Shown here piece by piece: positions 54,786 through 64,000 of a DNA stretch of 64,000 bases (positions are counted from its first letter, which is position 1; each line of letters starts with the position of its first letter). The DNA is from Amoebidium appalachense (Eukaryota; Ichthyosporea). Position numbers and translations under genes: made by a program. Location: NCBI GenBank assembly GCA_963693365.1, contig CAVNZM010000015.1, positions 6,014,001-6,078,000 of the forward strand, in the 5' to 3' direction. The notes beneath the pieces are model-generated. The model worked only from the letters and a program-made list of their open reading frames with translations. It was not told the origin of the DNA and searched no databases.

Positions 54786-57298
54786 CCATCAAGTCTCAGT
54801 GCCCCAACGGCAACGGCCAACACAGCAACTCTGGCAACAACCGTGCCAGCACCTACCCCAAGGGTTCCTGCGTCAACCACCCACTGTCTACCAGTCACAC
54901 TACCGCCATGTGCAAGGGGGGTAACCGTGCCAACGGCCGCAAACCTAAGGGTGGTCCCCTCCCGCCTGGGTCCTGCATCAACCACCCTGCCTCTACTACC
55001 CACACTACGGCACAGTGCAAGGGGGGGGCTGCCGCTCCCCGGGCTTTCCTCATGTCTAGCAACGACTGTGGCACCAACAAGGTGCTCCTCGACTCTGGAG
55101 TCACTGACCATGTGTGCCCCCGGCCCGATGTGTTCGTCAACATGCGTGCGGCGCCTTACTCCACGGTCCAAGTAGCCGACAAGGGTGCATGTGCAGTGCT
55201 TGGGGTGGGCGACGTGTTCTTTTCCAGCACCATCGACGGCGTTACTGCGGTGCATCAGCTGACGGATGTACTCTACGTGCCCTCCATCCCCGACACTCTC
55301 ATCAGTGTGTTCACGGCATCTACCAACGGCGTTTTACCCCGCTTTGACGCCCGCGGCGGCGTTAAGTTGTGCTACGGCGATCAAATTCTGGCCACCGGCT
55401 CGGCTGTCGGCACCAAGCTGTACCACATGGCGGTGTCTCTTCTGCGCGCGGACACAACCCCGGACGCCCAAACCACCACTGCTCCGCGTATCCTCAAGGT
55501 TACTGCCGACCTCAACACGTGGCACTACCGTCTGGGCCATGCTGGCATTGACGCTGTACGCTCGGTCATCAAGTCTGCAGGCCTGTTGGTGGGTGGCGGT
55601 GCCAAGTCTCCGGGTGTGTGTAAGCCCTGTGCCCTCGGCAAAGCCCACCGTGTTGCCTTCTCCGAATCAACCAGCCAAGCTCCCCGGGTCCTAGCCAAGG
55701 TTCACAGCGACATCAGCGGCCCCTTCCCTCCCACGATCGGTGGTTCTCAGTACTTGGCGACGTTCCACGACGACTTCACCGGCCACACCACGGCCGTGCC
55801 CCTCGTCAAGAAGTCGGACACACTGGCTGCATATGTGACGTACCACAAGGCGGCGGTTACCCAACACGGTGTTCCCATGCAGGTGTTTCAGTCCGACGGG
55901 GGGGGCGAGTACATGGGCACGGCCTTCGGGGACTACAACCGTGAGCACGGCATTCGCCATCAGATCACTACCACCGGCTCTCCTCAACAGAATGGGACTG
56001 CCGAACGACTGAACCGGACCCTCCTCGACATGGTTCGGGCACTCCTGCAGCAGTCCGGCCTTCCGGTGGGATTCTGGGCCGAGGCAGCTGTGACCGCGGC
56101 TTTTATACGCAACATGCTCCCGTCGCGAGCCACCGGCAGCCAATCGTCTCCCGCCCTGCTGTGGACCGGCATTCCTCCCGACTACAGCCGGCTCCGTGTC
56201 TGGGGCTCTCCCTGCTACGTCCATCAACAGGATACAACGAAACTGGCGCCTCGTGCCGTCAAGGGCATCTTCGTGGGCTACCCTCCTAACATCAAGGGCT
56301 ACAAGGTCTGGATTCCAGCAGCACACAAGATGACCGTCAGCCGTGACGTGCAGTTCGACGAGGCTGCTATTCTGCACCCCCTCCGTGATGTCCCATCTGA
56401 TTGGTCGACCGCACCGGCAATTCATCATTTTTTGGAGTCATCTGATTCGTCAAATCAGCCAGCCAATCACATCGTCCGGAATGATCAGCAATCTGATTCG
56501 TCTCGTCTGTCAGCCAATGGGACAGCGCCGAGTGATCAATTGGACATTCCGATCCTGCCCGAGCCTGCACATCGGCTCCCCCGGATGACCCGTAGTGGCG
56601 CTGTGTACAACGACCAACGTCGAGGCCCGACTGCCAACGTGGCTGCTGCTACGGCCCCCCTTGCCTCCCAGGCTACGGCTCCTGCATCAACACCCATCAA
56701 GGCTTCCACCATTGTTGTCCCCAAGACTGTCCGGGCTGCACTCAAGAGTCCCCAGCGTCTGAAATGGGAGGAGGCTGCACACCGTGAGCTCAAGGCCCTG
56801 GAAGACAACGGCACCTTCACCCTTGTGCCCCGTCCAGAGGATGGCTCCACTGTCATTCCGGTCGGCTGGGTCTTTACGGTCAAGCAGGACAACGTCGGCA
56901 GCGTCACTGCTTTCAAGGCCCGGCTTGTGGCCCGGGGCAACTACCAGCAGCCTGGCCAGGACTATTTCGTCACCGAGTCACCTGTGGCTGCGCTGGCTAC
57001 CATCCGGCTGGTTTTGGCTACCTCCGTGGCCCAAGGTCTGCCTCTGCGCCACATCGACGTCAACACAGCATTCCTCAACGGCACCGTCAACGAGACCATC
57101 TACATTGAGCAGCCCCCTGGCTTCGTCAATCCCTCGGCCCCCCATGCTGTCGGCTTGCTCCACAAGGCGCTCTACGGCCTAAAACAGGCACCGCGCCAGT
57201 GGTATGAGGCCCTCCGTGACCATCTCCTCGACCAAGGCTTCATTGTGAGTGCTGCTGACCCGTGCCTGTTCATCAAGAATGCCGGGACCCCAACGTTT
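54786..57298 (+). pseudogene. Copia-2 Pol (protease, integrase, partial RT)
   Basis: Same frame as the second half of the zinc knuckle. Protease LLDSGVTDHVCP; pre-integrase WHYRLGHAGID...CKPCALGKAH; integrase D (KVHSDISGPF), D (QSDGGGEYMG), E (NGTAERLNRTL); RT with RLVARGNYQQPGQDY, HIDVNTAFLNGTVNETIYIE and LYGLKQAPRQWYEAL, up to GTPTFIA. There the SINE dimer enters, just before the YVDD active site. Confidence 0.9.
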
Positions 57299-57442
57299 AT
57301 TGCCTTTTGGATTTTGTCCTGGTGCAGAGACTAGCGATCTTGCTAGCCTTGAGATCACAACCTAACCACTGCCGATGGTTGTGATGACGCCAGTAAAGGC
57401 GTGCTGGCTTTTACCCCAGCGAGAAGAGGATGAGAAAAAGAT

Positions 57443-57514
57443 GATCCCGACGGGATTTGAACCCGCGACCCCTCTATCTCCGGTCGAGTGCTCTACCAAC
57501 TGAGCTACGAGATC
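57443..57514 (-). tRNA. tRNA-like body of SINE copy A
   Basis: Identical to 44904-44975, on the minus strand. Same perfect A and B boxes and the same anticodon-arm defect, so a SINE head more than a cellular tRNA. Confidence 0.68.
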
Positions 57515-57812
57515 GGTTAAGATCTCGCAGGCCACCAGCCGATCATGATCTGATTCATGCGATCGGACTGGATAACGATACCATCTTCCAACATCCCCAC
57601 TCAGGACGAATCGCAGAATCAGGTTAGGGTGGACTGCCCCCTCAGTCCCCACTGAACCTCTGTTCATGCTACCATTTTGGATTTTGTCCTGGTGCAGAGA
57701 CTAGCGATCTTGCTAGCCTTGAGATCACAACCTAACCACTGCCGATGGTTGTGATGACGCCAGTAAAGGCGTGCTGGCTTTTACCCCAGCGAGAAGAGGA
57801 TGAGAAAAAGAT

Positions 57813-57884
57813 GATCCCGACGGGATTTGAACCCGCGACCCCTCTATCTCCGGTCGAGTGCTCTACCAACTGAGCTACGAGATC
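57813..57884 (-). tRNA. tRNA-like body of SINE copy B
   Basis: Identical to the body at 57443-57514, 370 bp away. Behind it lies a GATGAGAAAAAGAT stretch, a T run on the minus strand that may act as a polymerase III terminator. Confidence 0.68.
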
Positions 57885-57962
57885 GGTTAAGATCTCGCAG
57901 GCCACCAGCCGATCATGATCTGATTCATGCGATCGGACTGGATAACGATACCATCTTCCAAC

Positions 57963-58217
57963 ATTGCCCTTGCTGCCTACGTGGATGACTTCACCGTGAC
58001 GGCCGCCACTGATGCGCTCATCGACGATTTTTTCACCAAGCTGGATGCTCGTTTCTCTGCCAAGGACCTGGGTCGTCCTACCCTGCTCATCGGGCACACT
58101 CTTACCTGGCTGGAGGACGGGTCTCTGCGTCTGGGCCATCGTCAACACCGACATGTTCACCAAGGCCCTGTCTGCCTCTTTCTTCACCAAGGCCGTGGGG
58201 ATGCTCAACATGTGCTG
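57963..58217 (+). pseudogene. Copia-2 RT active site and RNase H remnant
   Basis: After the SINE, the RT resumes with ALAAYVDDFTVTAATDAL and FSAKDLGRPTLLIGHTLTW. At about 58133 it jumps to the extreme end of RNase H (NTDMFTKALSASFFTKAVGM, TGA at 58215) in another frame, so most of RNase H (some 350 codons) is deleted. The deletion is internal and independent of the SINE. Confidence 0.85.
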
Positions 58218-58403
58218 AGCACCCGTCATCAACCAACTGCGCCCTCATACTTCAGGGGGGGGAGAGAGTTGCATCCGACTGTGCAACTACGTGTACCATA
58301 CTAAAATTGAGTAGGGGAATCTTTATTGTCTGTATTTTGTGCACCTGAAGCACTCGAGTTCAGTTGCATTAGTTCATACCACAATTATCCAATTGAGTAG
58401 GGG

Positions 58404-59168
58404 TGTTGGAGTACACTGGTACTCCCGGCTAGCAATGTCTGTTAGAGAAAGTTTCTGAGCAATTGAATAATTGTTTCAACACTCACTCGAGTGCATAGAG
58501 CTTTTGTTTACGGTCATATTCATATATGGTAGTTATATGTTTGAGCCAAAACTGTACCAATGACGAGCTTCACTAGCAACGTGCTAATTGTGCTCATTAA
58601 TTAATATTCCCGGTTCAGATGATGTCATGTCTATATTTGCCACAGGATTCTATTCTTAGAGTGGTAGTGTGCTTTATTCCCGGATATTCTCAGAATATTT
58701 TTAGTTGTGTGAAGTAAGATTTATGTTTAACTGCAATTGGTGTGTTAAACACGTTTATTTGTGTGCTTTAGTGCAAGTTAACTAGCCACTCAACGTGCAC
58801 AGTTAACTTTTATATCTTTAACGACTTGTTTTCATTGTGCTCTCTTTTCGGCCATGCTGTACATGGCCCACCACCAGGGTGCACACGAGGCCACCATGAG
58901 GTGGCCAACGACTATATAAAGCAGTGCCTCCCATGTCACAAACATGGGAAGCAGAACGTTTGATTTACACTTTTCTACTGTCGTTTTCAGTGCACAAAAC
59001 ACATAGACAAGTTACCCATCATACACGACACTATGTCTGACAACTTACAGTTGCAGCAACTAGTCCAACTACTGGAGCAGAGGTTGGCCTCACAAGATGC
59101 AATCATTTCTGACTTACAGAAGGAACAACGTGCACTAGAACTAGCTTCTATGAACACGATGTCCAACA
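58404..59168 (+). repeat. Copia-2 3' LTR
   Basis: 765 bp, very few differences from 53338-54102 (for example GTGTTAAACACG against GTGAAAAACACG; TTTAACGACTTG against TTTAACAATTTG). It carries a second copy of the gag start, now joined to DIRS sequence. Confidence 0.93.
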
Positions 59169-59173
59169 GTAGC

Positions 59174-60034
59174 CGGGCCCTGCATCTTGTTTTCGGAGAT
59201 GGCAATGTGCAGCTCTCGGCAGAGTTGCAGGAAGGTGGATAGGTGACGTTGGCACTGCTCTTGGGTGGGGGCGACTATAATCCAGTCGTCTACGTAGTGG
59301 CGGATGAGGGTAACACCGTGCTGGTGTGCCAGCCACTGTAGGGTGGCCGCGATCCGTTCCCAGATGGCTGGGCTAGATTTCAGGCCGAAGGGCAGTCTGG
59401 TTTCAACGTAAAATTGCCCCTGCCATTTGAATGCCATTAAGTGATGGTCTTCTGGTCGGATGGGCATGTGCCGGAAGGCGGCCTGCACATCTGCCACGGC
59501 CATGTAGCAGCCGGGGCCTGCGTCGAGAATGAGCTGGGTGACATCCCGGGCGCGAATGTACTGAAGTTCGTCGGGGTAGGTGATGCTGTCATTGACACTG
59601 CTACCCCGGGGCCAGGAGAGGTGGTGGATTCGACGGTACTTGGGGGGGTTCCCTTTCTTGGTAACGGCGCCGATGGGGGAGGAACGGTGGACCGGAAATT
59701 CGTCAAAGAATTGGGCCGGGGAGAGGGGGCCGCGCAGGTGGCCGAGCGCGACTTCTTTGGCAATATCCGCCGTGATAGCGGCAGCTGCCTCCGGGGTGGT
59801 GGGTAGGTTGGGGCCCACCCGAGAGGTGGAGGGGCCGCGATAGCCGATGTCGACACCGAATTCGACATCGTGGAGGAGTTGTGCGGCGAATGATTGGTCT
59901 GGGTAGGAGGCCAGCAGTTCCCGGAGGCGGGAGGTGTCAATGTGGTGCTGGGGCAGCGGGCGGGCCTCCGGGTCTGAGCCTCGGGGGAAGGGGTGGTTAG
60001 CAAGGGTGGGGCACCCTCGGGGAGATCCCGGCAG

Positions 60035-60071
<37 letters not shown>

Positions 60072-60166
60072 CAGGGCCCCGGGGGGTTAGAGTAGGGCAG
60101 CTGGGCCCGAGGGAGGGTTGACAGGGAGGGCAGCGGGGCCCTGTGCAGGGGAATGTGCCCGAGCAC
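59174..60166 (-). CDS. Reverse transcriptase (DIRS), N-terminal and palm part
   Basis: Minus-strand frame with a Pro-rich leader (made partly by a variable G/C run at 60037-60068), then RT: GHLRGPLSPAQFFDEFPVH, GNPPKYRRIHHLSWPRGSS, YMAVADVQAAFRHMPIRP, RLPFGLKSSPAIWERIAA and the active site HYVDDWIIVAP. It is cut at ENKMQGPA by copia-2 and continues at 53332. Confidence 0.9.
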
Positions 60167-60459
60167 GCGGGGGTGTGGGCGGACACAGAGGTAGAAGAAG
60201 GGGGGAGGGAGTGCTAGGTGAGTGTAAGGGGGGGGGGAGGCTCGTGGGATGGGGGGGGGAGTAAAATTATGTGCAGTGGCCAGAATAAACGTCTTTGTGT
60301 AGGGACATTTATTCTTGACGCGCGCGGGCGCCGTAGTTGGCCTGCGAAATTTTGTACTCAGCCCTATTGGCCCATTCTCCCGAGCTCCGTTTCCTTGTAC
60401 TCGTGTGTCCTAGCTCCTAACCCCTATGTTCTAGCTGTGTGTGTGGGTGTGCGCGTAGA

Positions 60460-61422
60460 CTAGGCATTGTGCTTGTAGTCTTTGCGGGGGTGTGTGCCAG
60501 AGCAGAGAGGGCACACGTGGGAGAAGGGGCAGGGCTGCTTAGCGCAGGACCGACCGTTAATGTGGAAATTCCTGCAGTGCGTCGCGGGTAGATCCACGGG
60601 TCGGGCCGGTTTTGCCGGGCCGGGTTGCGGGCCAGGGCGGTTAGGGGTTTGACCCCCGCCGGGCTTGTGGGGCGGCTTAAAGCCGTCAAGACCACAGCCG
60701 GGCTTGGGGTACATGGGGCAGGCCGCGCTGGGGTGGTCGGGGAAGCCACAGCGCTGACATGCGTCCGGGATGAGCAGAGTGGGTGGCAGGAAGAGATCCT
60801 GGTGGAGTTGGGCGAGCAGGTTGGGACACTCGATCGGAGCCCGACCCTGCTGGTGGGCAACGGTACGGGCGTATACGTCATAGTTGTGGATCTGGGCCCA
60901 CGGGTATCGGGTGCTAAGGCGAGTGATGTGCTGAGTCCAAAGGACGTCCTTGTCCGTGGGGAGGCCGAGGTGGTGCTTGGCGGCCATGTAATGGGTCCAA
61001 GCTTGGATCCAAATGACGAGTGAACGCAGGGGGACGGGTTTGTCATGGCGAAAAGTCTCGATGCTGCCGTCGTCGGCCATGCGCAGCTGCTGACCTTTCT
61101 TGGATGGGGCCAGGAGGGCTGCGGGGGTGAACTTATACAGGTCGACGAAACGATTGGCGCGCAAATCTGCCAGCACATCCGCGGGGGGAAGCGGGAGTGT
61201 GCCCGGCTGAATGTCGCCAGTGTTCTCACCTGTGATGGGGGGCGCAGGCAGGGCAGGTAGGTCTAGGTCAGGGCCGAGATGCAGCCCCGGGGAAACCTCC
61301 CCGGGTGCGGAGGGCGCGGCGGGGGGCGCGGGAGGGTCGCGGTTGGTGAGAGCAGCCAGGACGCCAGCCATCTGGGTGCTGATGGCGGTGAGGGCGGCAA
61401 GGACGGCGTCTTGAGAAGTCAT
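60460..61422 (-). CDS. Gag-like protein (DIRS)
   Basis: A 320-residue minus-strand frame. Central part has Trp/Tyr-rich helices (SLVIWIQAWTHYMAAKHHLG, RLSTRYPWAQIHNYDVYART). A first zinc site is CQRCGFPDHPSAACP; the C-terminus has CRNFHINGRSC...CPFSHVCPLCSGTHP, the Cys/His cluster typical of gag proteins in DIRS elements. An overlapping frame 61268-61633 (MPPKKRQASATAPAAAPKRL) is basic and may be the true N-terminus joined by a frameshift. Confidence 0.85.
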   Translation of the reverse strand: MTSQDAVLAALTAISTQMAGVLAALTNRDPPAPPAAPSAPGEVSPGLHLGPDLDLPALPAPPITGENTGDIQPGTLPLPPADVLADLRANRFVDLYKFTPAALLAPSKKGQQLRMADDGSIETFRHDKPVPLRSLVIWIQAWTHYMAAKHHLGLPTDKDVLWTQHITRLSTRYPWAQIHNYDVYARTVAHQQGRAPIECPNLLAQLHQDLFLPPTLLIPDACQRCGFPDHPSAACPMYPKPGCGLDGFKPPHKPGGGQTPNRPGPQPGPAKPARPVDLPATHCRNFHINGRSCAKQPCPFSHVCPLCSGTHPRKDYKHNA

Positions 61423-61633
61423 CTGCGGGGACGGACAGCGGGGCGTGAGGGGGGATTTCAGGAGTGGAGGGGAGAGTAGCCGGCGGGTCCGGGTCCGTGG
61501 TGGTATGGGCCGCTGGAGGCGCGTCAGTGTCCCCGGGAGCGTTGGTCAGCCTGTGGCGGAGGTCGCTGCGGGTCAGGCGCTTAGGTGCCGCGGCAGGGGC
61601 GGTGGCTGAGGCCTGGCGCTTTTTCGGCGGCAT
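61268..61633 (-). CDS. Basic N-terminal frame upstream of DIRS gag
   Basis: Begins MPPKKRQASA 30 bases inside the A1 repeat border and overlaps gag in a different frame. About the first 85 residues (Ala/Pro/Arg-rich, possible nuclear localisation) look genuine; the rest is the shadow of gag. It may be a separate small protein or the gag N-terminus with one indel. Confidence 0.4.
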   Translation of the reverse strand: MPPKKRQASATAPAAAPKRLTRSDLRHRLTNAPGDTDAPPAAHTTTDPDPPATLPSTPEIPPHAPLSVPADDFSRRRPCRPHRHQHPDGWRPGCSHQPRPSRAPRRALRTRGGFPGAASRP

Positions 61634-61663
61634 GCTGACCGGCGTAGGGAAAGATAGGGAGAG

Positions 61664-62000
61664 TGAAAAGAAAATATAGCTGTAAAGCTGTAGGTGCTAA
61701 ACACAGAAGATGTGTTTGTTGCTTGCTGATCTGCTAAAAACTGTCGTGCTTATATACCCAAGGCTACCGAACTGAGCCAATCAAAATCGATCTAGTGTTA
61801 TGTGAAATCTGATCCTGAGCCAATCAAACTTGGTCTAGTGATCTGTGGAATCTGATGTTTTGATCGGCTAATAGGTGCCCGTATGCGGGCCGCCGAACGC
61901 GAACTGCTAAAACACGAAACGAAGCCTGTTGATATCGGACACCCATCCTACGTGTTTACCCAGAAAAATATTTATGTCAATAATTTCCACAAATAAAACC
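61664..62000 (-). repeat. DIRS A1 repeat (5' end of the element)
   Basis: Same 337 bp as 44011-44347. On the minus strand it precedes gag, so it should hold the promoter. The right-hand edge (AAATAAAACC at 61991-62000) is where it departs from A2. Confidence 0.92.
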
Positions 62001-62001
62001 C

Positions 62002-62064
62002 AAACGGAAGAAGCACACAACGACGGTTGCCTCTGAAGACTCGGAAGATGACGGTAGCCAATGA
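62002..62064 (+). CDS. Possible last exon of the host gene split by the DIRS element
   Basis: Directly after the A1 border, 20 codons read KRKKHTTTVASEDSEDDGSQ and stop. The composition (basic then acidic, Ser-rich) suits the end of a nuclear protein and follows on from PVKKQH at 43963. It is too short to prove. Confidence 0.3.
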   Translation, partial: KRKKHTTTVASEDSEDDGSQ

Positions 62065-62519
62065 CGATATATGAATATATATAGAAGAAAACAACTAGTG
62101 TATGTGTGATGTGTTGGTGGCTAATGATTTATACTGGGGACCACCCAGATAAACACAAGGCATGAACATCTTGTGGACTGATTTATAGACTGGTGGTCAA
62201 CCAGTTAAGACACGGGGAATGAGCATCCCGAGGACTAGGTTTAGACTGGCAGTCAACCAGCACGCCATGGCTATAGATAATTATTTATACTGGGACGCCA
62301 TCCCAGTTCGACAGATATATAAGTCGAATATAAAAGAAAACCAATATATATGATGGTATATAAATAAACGACGGATGGTGGAGAAGAAATCCCCACTGAA
62401 GATGCACACACTGAAGATCGATGAAGACAGCAGTAGACTTTCGTTGGGAGGTGTCTCTACACGGTGATGTGTAGACAACTGGCCAGGACCCCAACCTACT
62501 TGAAGACCACTGTAGATGA

Positions 62520-62553
<34 letters not shown>

Positions 62554-62566
62554 GGGGGGGGGCAGG
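62065..62566. other. AT-rich DNA with a G run, no gene
   Basis: Contains a loosely repeated block (GACTG-TTTATAGACTGG-GGTCAACCAG at 62175-62205 and GACTAGGTTTAGACTGGCAG at 62234-62253). G run at 62523-62562. On the minus strand it may include the degraded 3' LTR of the copia fragment next to it. Confidence 0.45.
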
Positions 62567-62567
62567 C

Positions 62568-62793
62568 TCAGTCACGAAGACTGAGTGAAGCACGGTGCTG
62601 CTCGTGGGAGGGCCCGGGCAGGGGCTTGGTGAAGATGTCAGCCACGTTGTCTTTGCTGGACACGTAGGTGACGACCACATCCCCACTCTTGATGTAGTCC
62701 TTCGTGTTGTGGTACCGGACTGCAATGTGTTCATCAGCAAACATCTCCCGGCATCTTTTTCCCGTCTCAAACCAGTCTGGGACATCCTAAACC
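62568..62793 (-). pseudogene. Copia RNase H C-terminal fragment (third element)
   Basis: Minus-strand frame of 75 codons: RCREMFADEHIAVRYHNTKD, then GDVVVTYVSSKDNVADIFTK and PLPGPSHEQ, ending SLSLRD-stop. This is the last part of copia RNase H (HI-VRYH...ADIFTKPL). It is not from copia-1 or copia-2, whose ends differ (ADMLTKALGG; MFTKALSASF). Cut at 62793, where repeat DNA begins. Confidence 0.85.
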
Positions 62794-63640
62794 CGTAACC
62801 CATCCTGAACCATACCCTTTGTAACCGTTATTAGTTAGAGATGACTCCAAGCTATCCCTAACCCGTCCGGCTTTAGCAGGCGATATTAAAGACATCTCTG
62901 TAAGTACGTCCTTAGCATATCTGTAACCCGGCGAAACCCTATCCCGTGTTCCATCTGTTTCCTCCCCCAAGCATATCTTAGAGCCGTCACGGTCTTTGTT
63001 ATGTCTTAAACGAATCTATAAAAAGACAATATTTATGAACTTTTACTAAAAAGATATCCCCAGCATATCTGTAAGCTATCGATCAGCCGTCTACAAGAGC
63101 GCTTTGCGATCACCAATATCCATCTTTAATACTACTTTATGTGGTTCAGACGAGCATATATGGCATACTTAACACCTCTTGAAGAATTTGCAGAGATATA
63201 TTACAGATATGTTGTGGTTAACCTAAATGTATCCTTACGATGTAGTTATGTAATATGTTATTTCAGTTTAACACGAGTTGTCGACTTTAGGACGTACTAA
63301 AAGCAACTCACCGATAGGCTAGGGATATTTTTATTGGTACATAGTGACACAAACAAGATATGCGTGAGACGTATTTACGTCATAATATAGATTCATCATG
63401 TCAATTGAGGAAAAGACACAATTAATATACACTTTAGACGGCTTTAGGACGGCCTACCGTTATATATGGTCGCTCCCATAGATAGAATAATTATATATTC
63501 ATAGTTCTGGTAAGAGCACCGGAAGATTTCTTGATGCAATTTTAAAGCCATCTTTCAGGATGTTCTAAAAGTCACACTAAAAAGACCGTCGTCATCCTTA
63601 AAGTCATCTGTTGGATGGCTGGAGGTTGTCGTGATGATAT
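62794..63640. repeat. Degenerate repeat DNA
   Basis: AT-rich, no gene. Words such as CTAACCCGT, AGCATATCTGTAA, GACATCTCTGTAAG and TTTAGGACG recur irregularly, as in an old tandem array. Confidence 0.45.
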
Positions 63641-63675
63641 CTTAAACCCCCACCTCCCTCCTCCTCCCCCCCCCC

Positions 63676-64000
63676 CCCCCCACCCCACATGAACCTTTGA
63701 CGATCGATGACGACGATGAGGTGCCAGACCCACAGGGTCTTTTCCTGGGGACCACCACCCACCCCACATGAACCTTTGACGATCGATGACGACGACGAGG
63801 TGCCAGACCCACAGGGTCTTGCCTCCATACTTTATTTACCTTAACAGGACAAAGAGCCGGTACCCACCTATGGGTGCTAAACATGCACATGATCATTCAT
63901 GTGCTATAACTTGAAGAGCAACACAGAAACGAAACACGGAAACAACAGCAGCCATAGGACAAAGAGCCCCAGACCCACAGGGTCTTGCCTCCATACTTTA
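63676..64000 (+). repeat. 75-bp tandem repeat at the window edge
   Basis: CACCCCACATGAACCTTTGACGATCG... through CCAGACCCACAGGGTCTT occurs at 63680-63742 and 63759-63821. The parts CAGACCCACAGGGTCTTGCC-TCCATACTTTA and GGACAAAGAGCC recur at 63803-63857 and 63956-64000, so the array continues beyond the window. Confidence 0.85.

Larger units (their letters stand above)
57305..57962 (-). mobile_element. tRNA-SINE dimer inserted in the copia-2 RT
   Basis: Insert of 658 bp with target duplication ATTGCC (57299-57304 and 57963-57968). It holds two SINE copies (57305-57594 and 57675-57962), each with the same TTTTGGATTTTGTCCTGGTG end, tRNA-like body and GATACCATCTTCCAAC end, separated by about 80 bp of other sequence that ends TGCTACCA. 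The copies are nearly identical. Confidence 0.88.
53338..59168 (+). mobile_element. Copia-2 LTR retrotransposon, defective
   Basis: Both LTRs are 765 bp (53338-54102 and 58404-59168), begin TGTTGG and end CCAACA, and the element is flanked by a perfect 5-bp target duplication GTAGC (53333-53337 and 59169-59173) in the DIRS RT gene. Behind the 5' LTR, GGGTTATGGGCCC is complementary to the anticodon stem-loop of initiator tRNA-Met, the half-tRNA priming known from Drosophila copia. Purine tract GAGTAGGGG precedes the 3' LTR. Gag-Pol is broken by a frameshift, a SINE insertion and an internal deletion. Confidence 0.93.
44011..62000 (-). mobile_element. DIRS-order retrotransposon with two nested copia elements
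   Basis: Read on the minus strand: A1 repeat (62000-61664), gag (61633-60460), RT (60166-59174), [copia-2], end of RT/RNase H (53332 to about 52513), tyrosine recombinase (52462-51773), [copia-1 with SINE], recombinase C-terminus (44809-44469), B1 repeat, A2 repeat (44347-44011). RT-RNase H followed by a tyrosine recombinase and no DDE integrase or long terminal repeats defines the DIRS order, which moves through a circular DNA intermediate. The A repeats are both 337 bp and differ at only a few positions. Frameshifts in gag/recombinase and the two insertions make this copy inactive. Confidence 0.9.

Noticed and set aside
62285-62803. 172-codon minus-strand protein
   Set aside because: It is a neighbouring-frame reading of the copia RNase H fragment plus a G-run poly-Pro stretch.

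Overview
This is nuclear DNA of a eukaryotic microbe, probably an alga or related protist. Evidence: spliceosomal GT-AG genes with many short exons, a plant/alga-type TTTAGGG repeat array, LTR and tyrosine-recombinase (DIRS-order) retrotransposons, tRNA-derived SINEs, and huge C/G, CA/TG, GA and TTA microsatellites. I cannot name the species. Most long open frames are simple-sequence translations (poly-Pro, Cys-Val, Thr-His) and not genes.

Layout. 0.5-5.9 kb: ten exons in consistent phase forming the 3' part of an unrecognised gene. 9.1-12.8 kb: a gene end embedded in a tandem array of simple repeats that carries four copies of one small exon, only one intact. 14.6-16.7 kb: the 3' half of a Ty3/gypsy chromovirus on the minus strand, cut inside RNase H and followed by about 0.92 kb of TTTAGGG repeats. 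17.64-24.83 kb: an AT-rich, organelle-like segment with a near-complete bacterial-type SSU rRNA (probably mitochondrial), a group I intron, a duplicated rRNA fragment and several repeat families, ending at a 500-bp N gap. The telomere orientation says the chromosome should end at 17.64 kb, so this is either a fusion/insertion or an assembly join.

25.3-28.5 kb: a compact, GC-rich, virus-like island with a patatin-like phospholipase whose start overlaps an upstream stop, a C2H2-finger/D5-like C-terminal protein, and a divergent D5/DUF5906-like primase piece. 29.7-38.3 kb: a recognisable nuclear gene for an RsmH/METTL15-type rRNA (cytosine-N4) methyltransferase in about 11 exons. 38.9-39.4 kb: a small membrane-anchored coiled-coil gene. 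39.5-41.8 kb: degenerate tandem repeats. 42.1-44.0 kb: two probable host exons around a large CA array.

44.0-62.0 kb is one DIRS-like element (gag, RT, RNase H, tyrosine recombinase, minus strand) with 337-bp repeats at both ends, opened by two copia elements on the plus strand. Each copia keeps a perfect 5-bp target duplication. The first encodes a single intact 1.66-kb-codon polyprotein. The second is broken by a frameshift, by a tRNA-SINE dimer inside the RT active site, and by an internal deletion. A further SINE sits a few bases inside the 5' LTR of the first. 62-64 kb holds a fragment of a third copia RNase H and more degenerate repeats.
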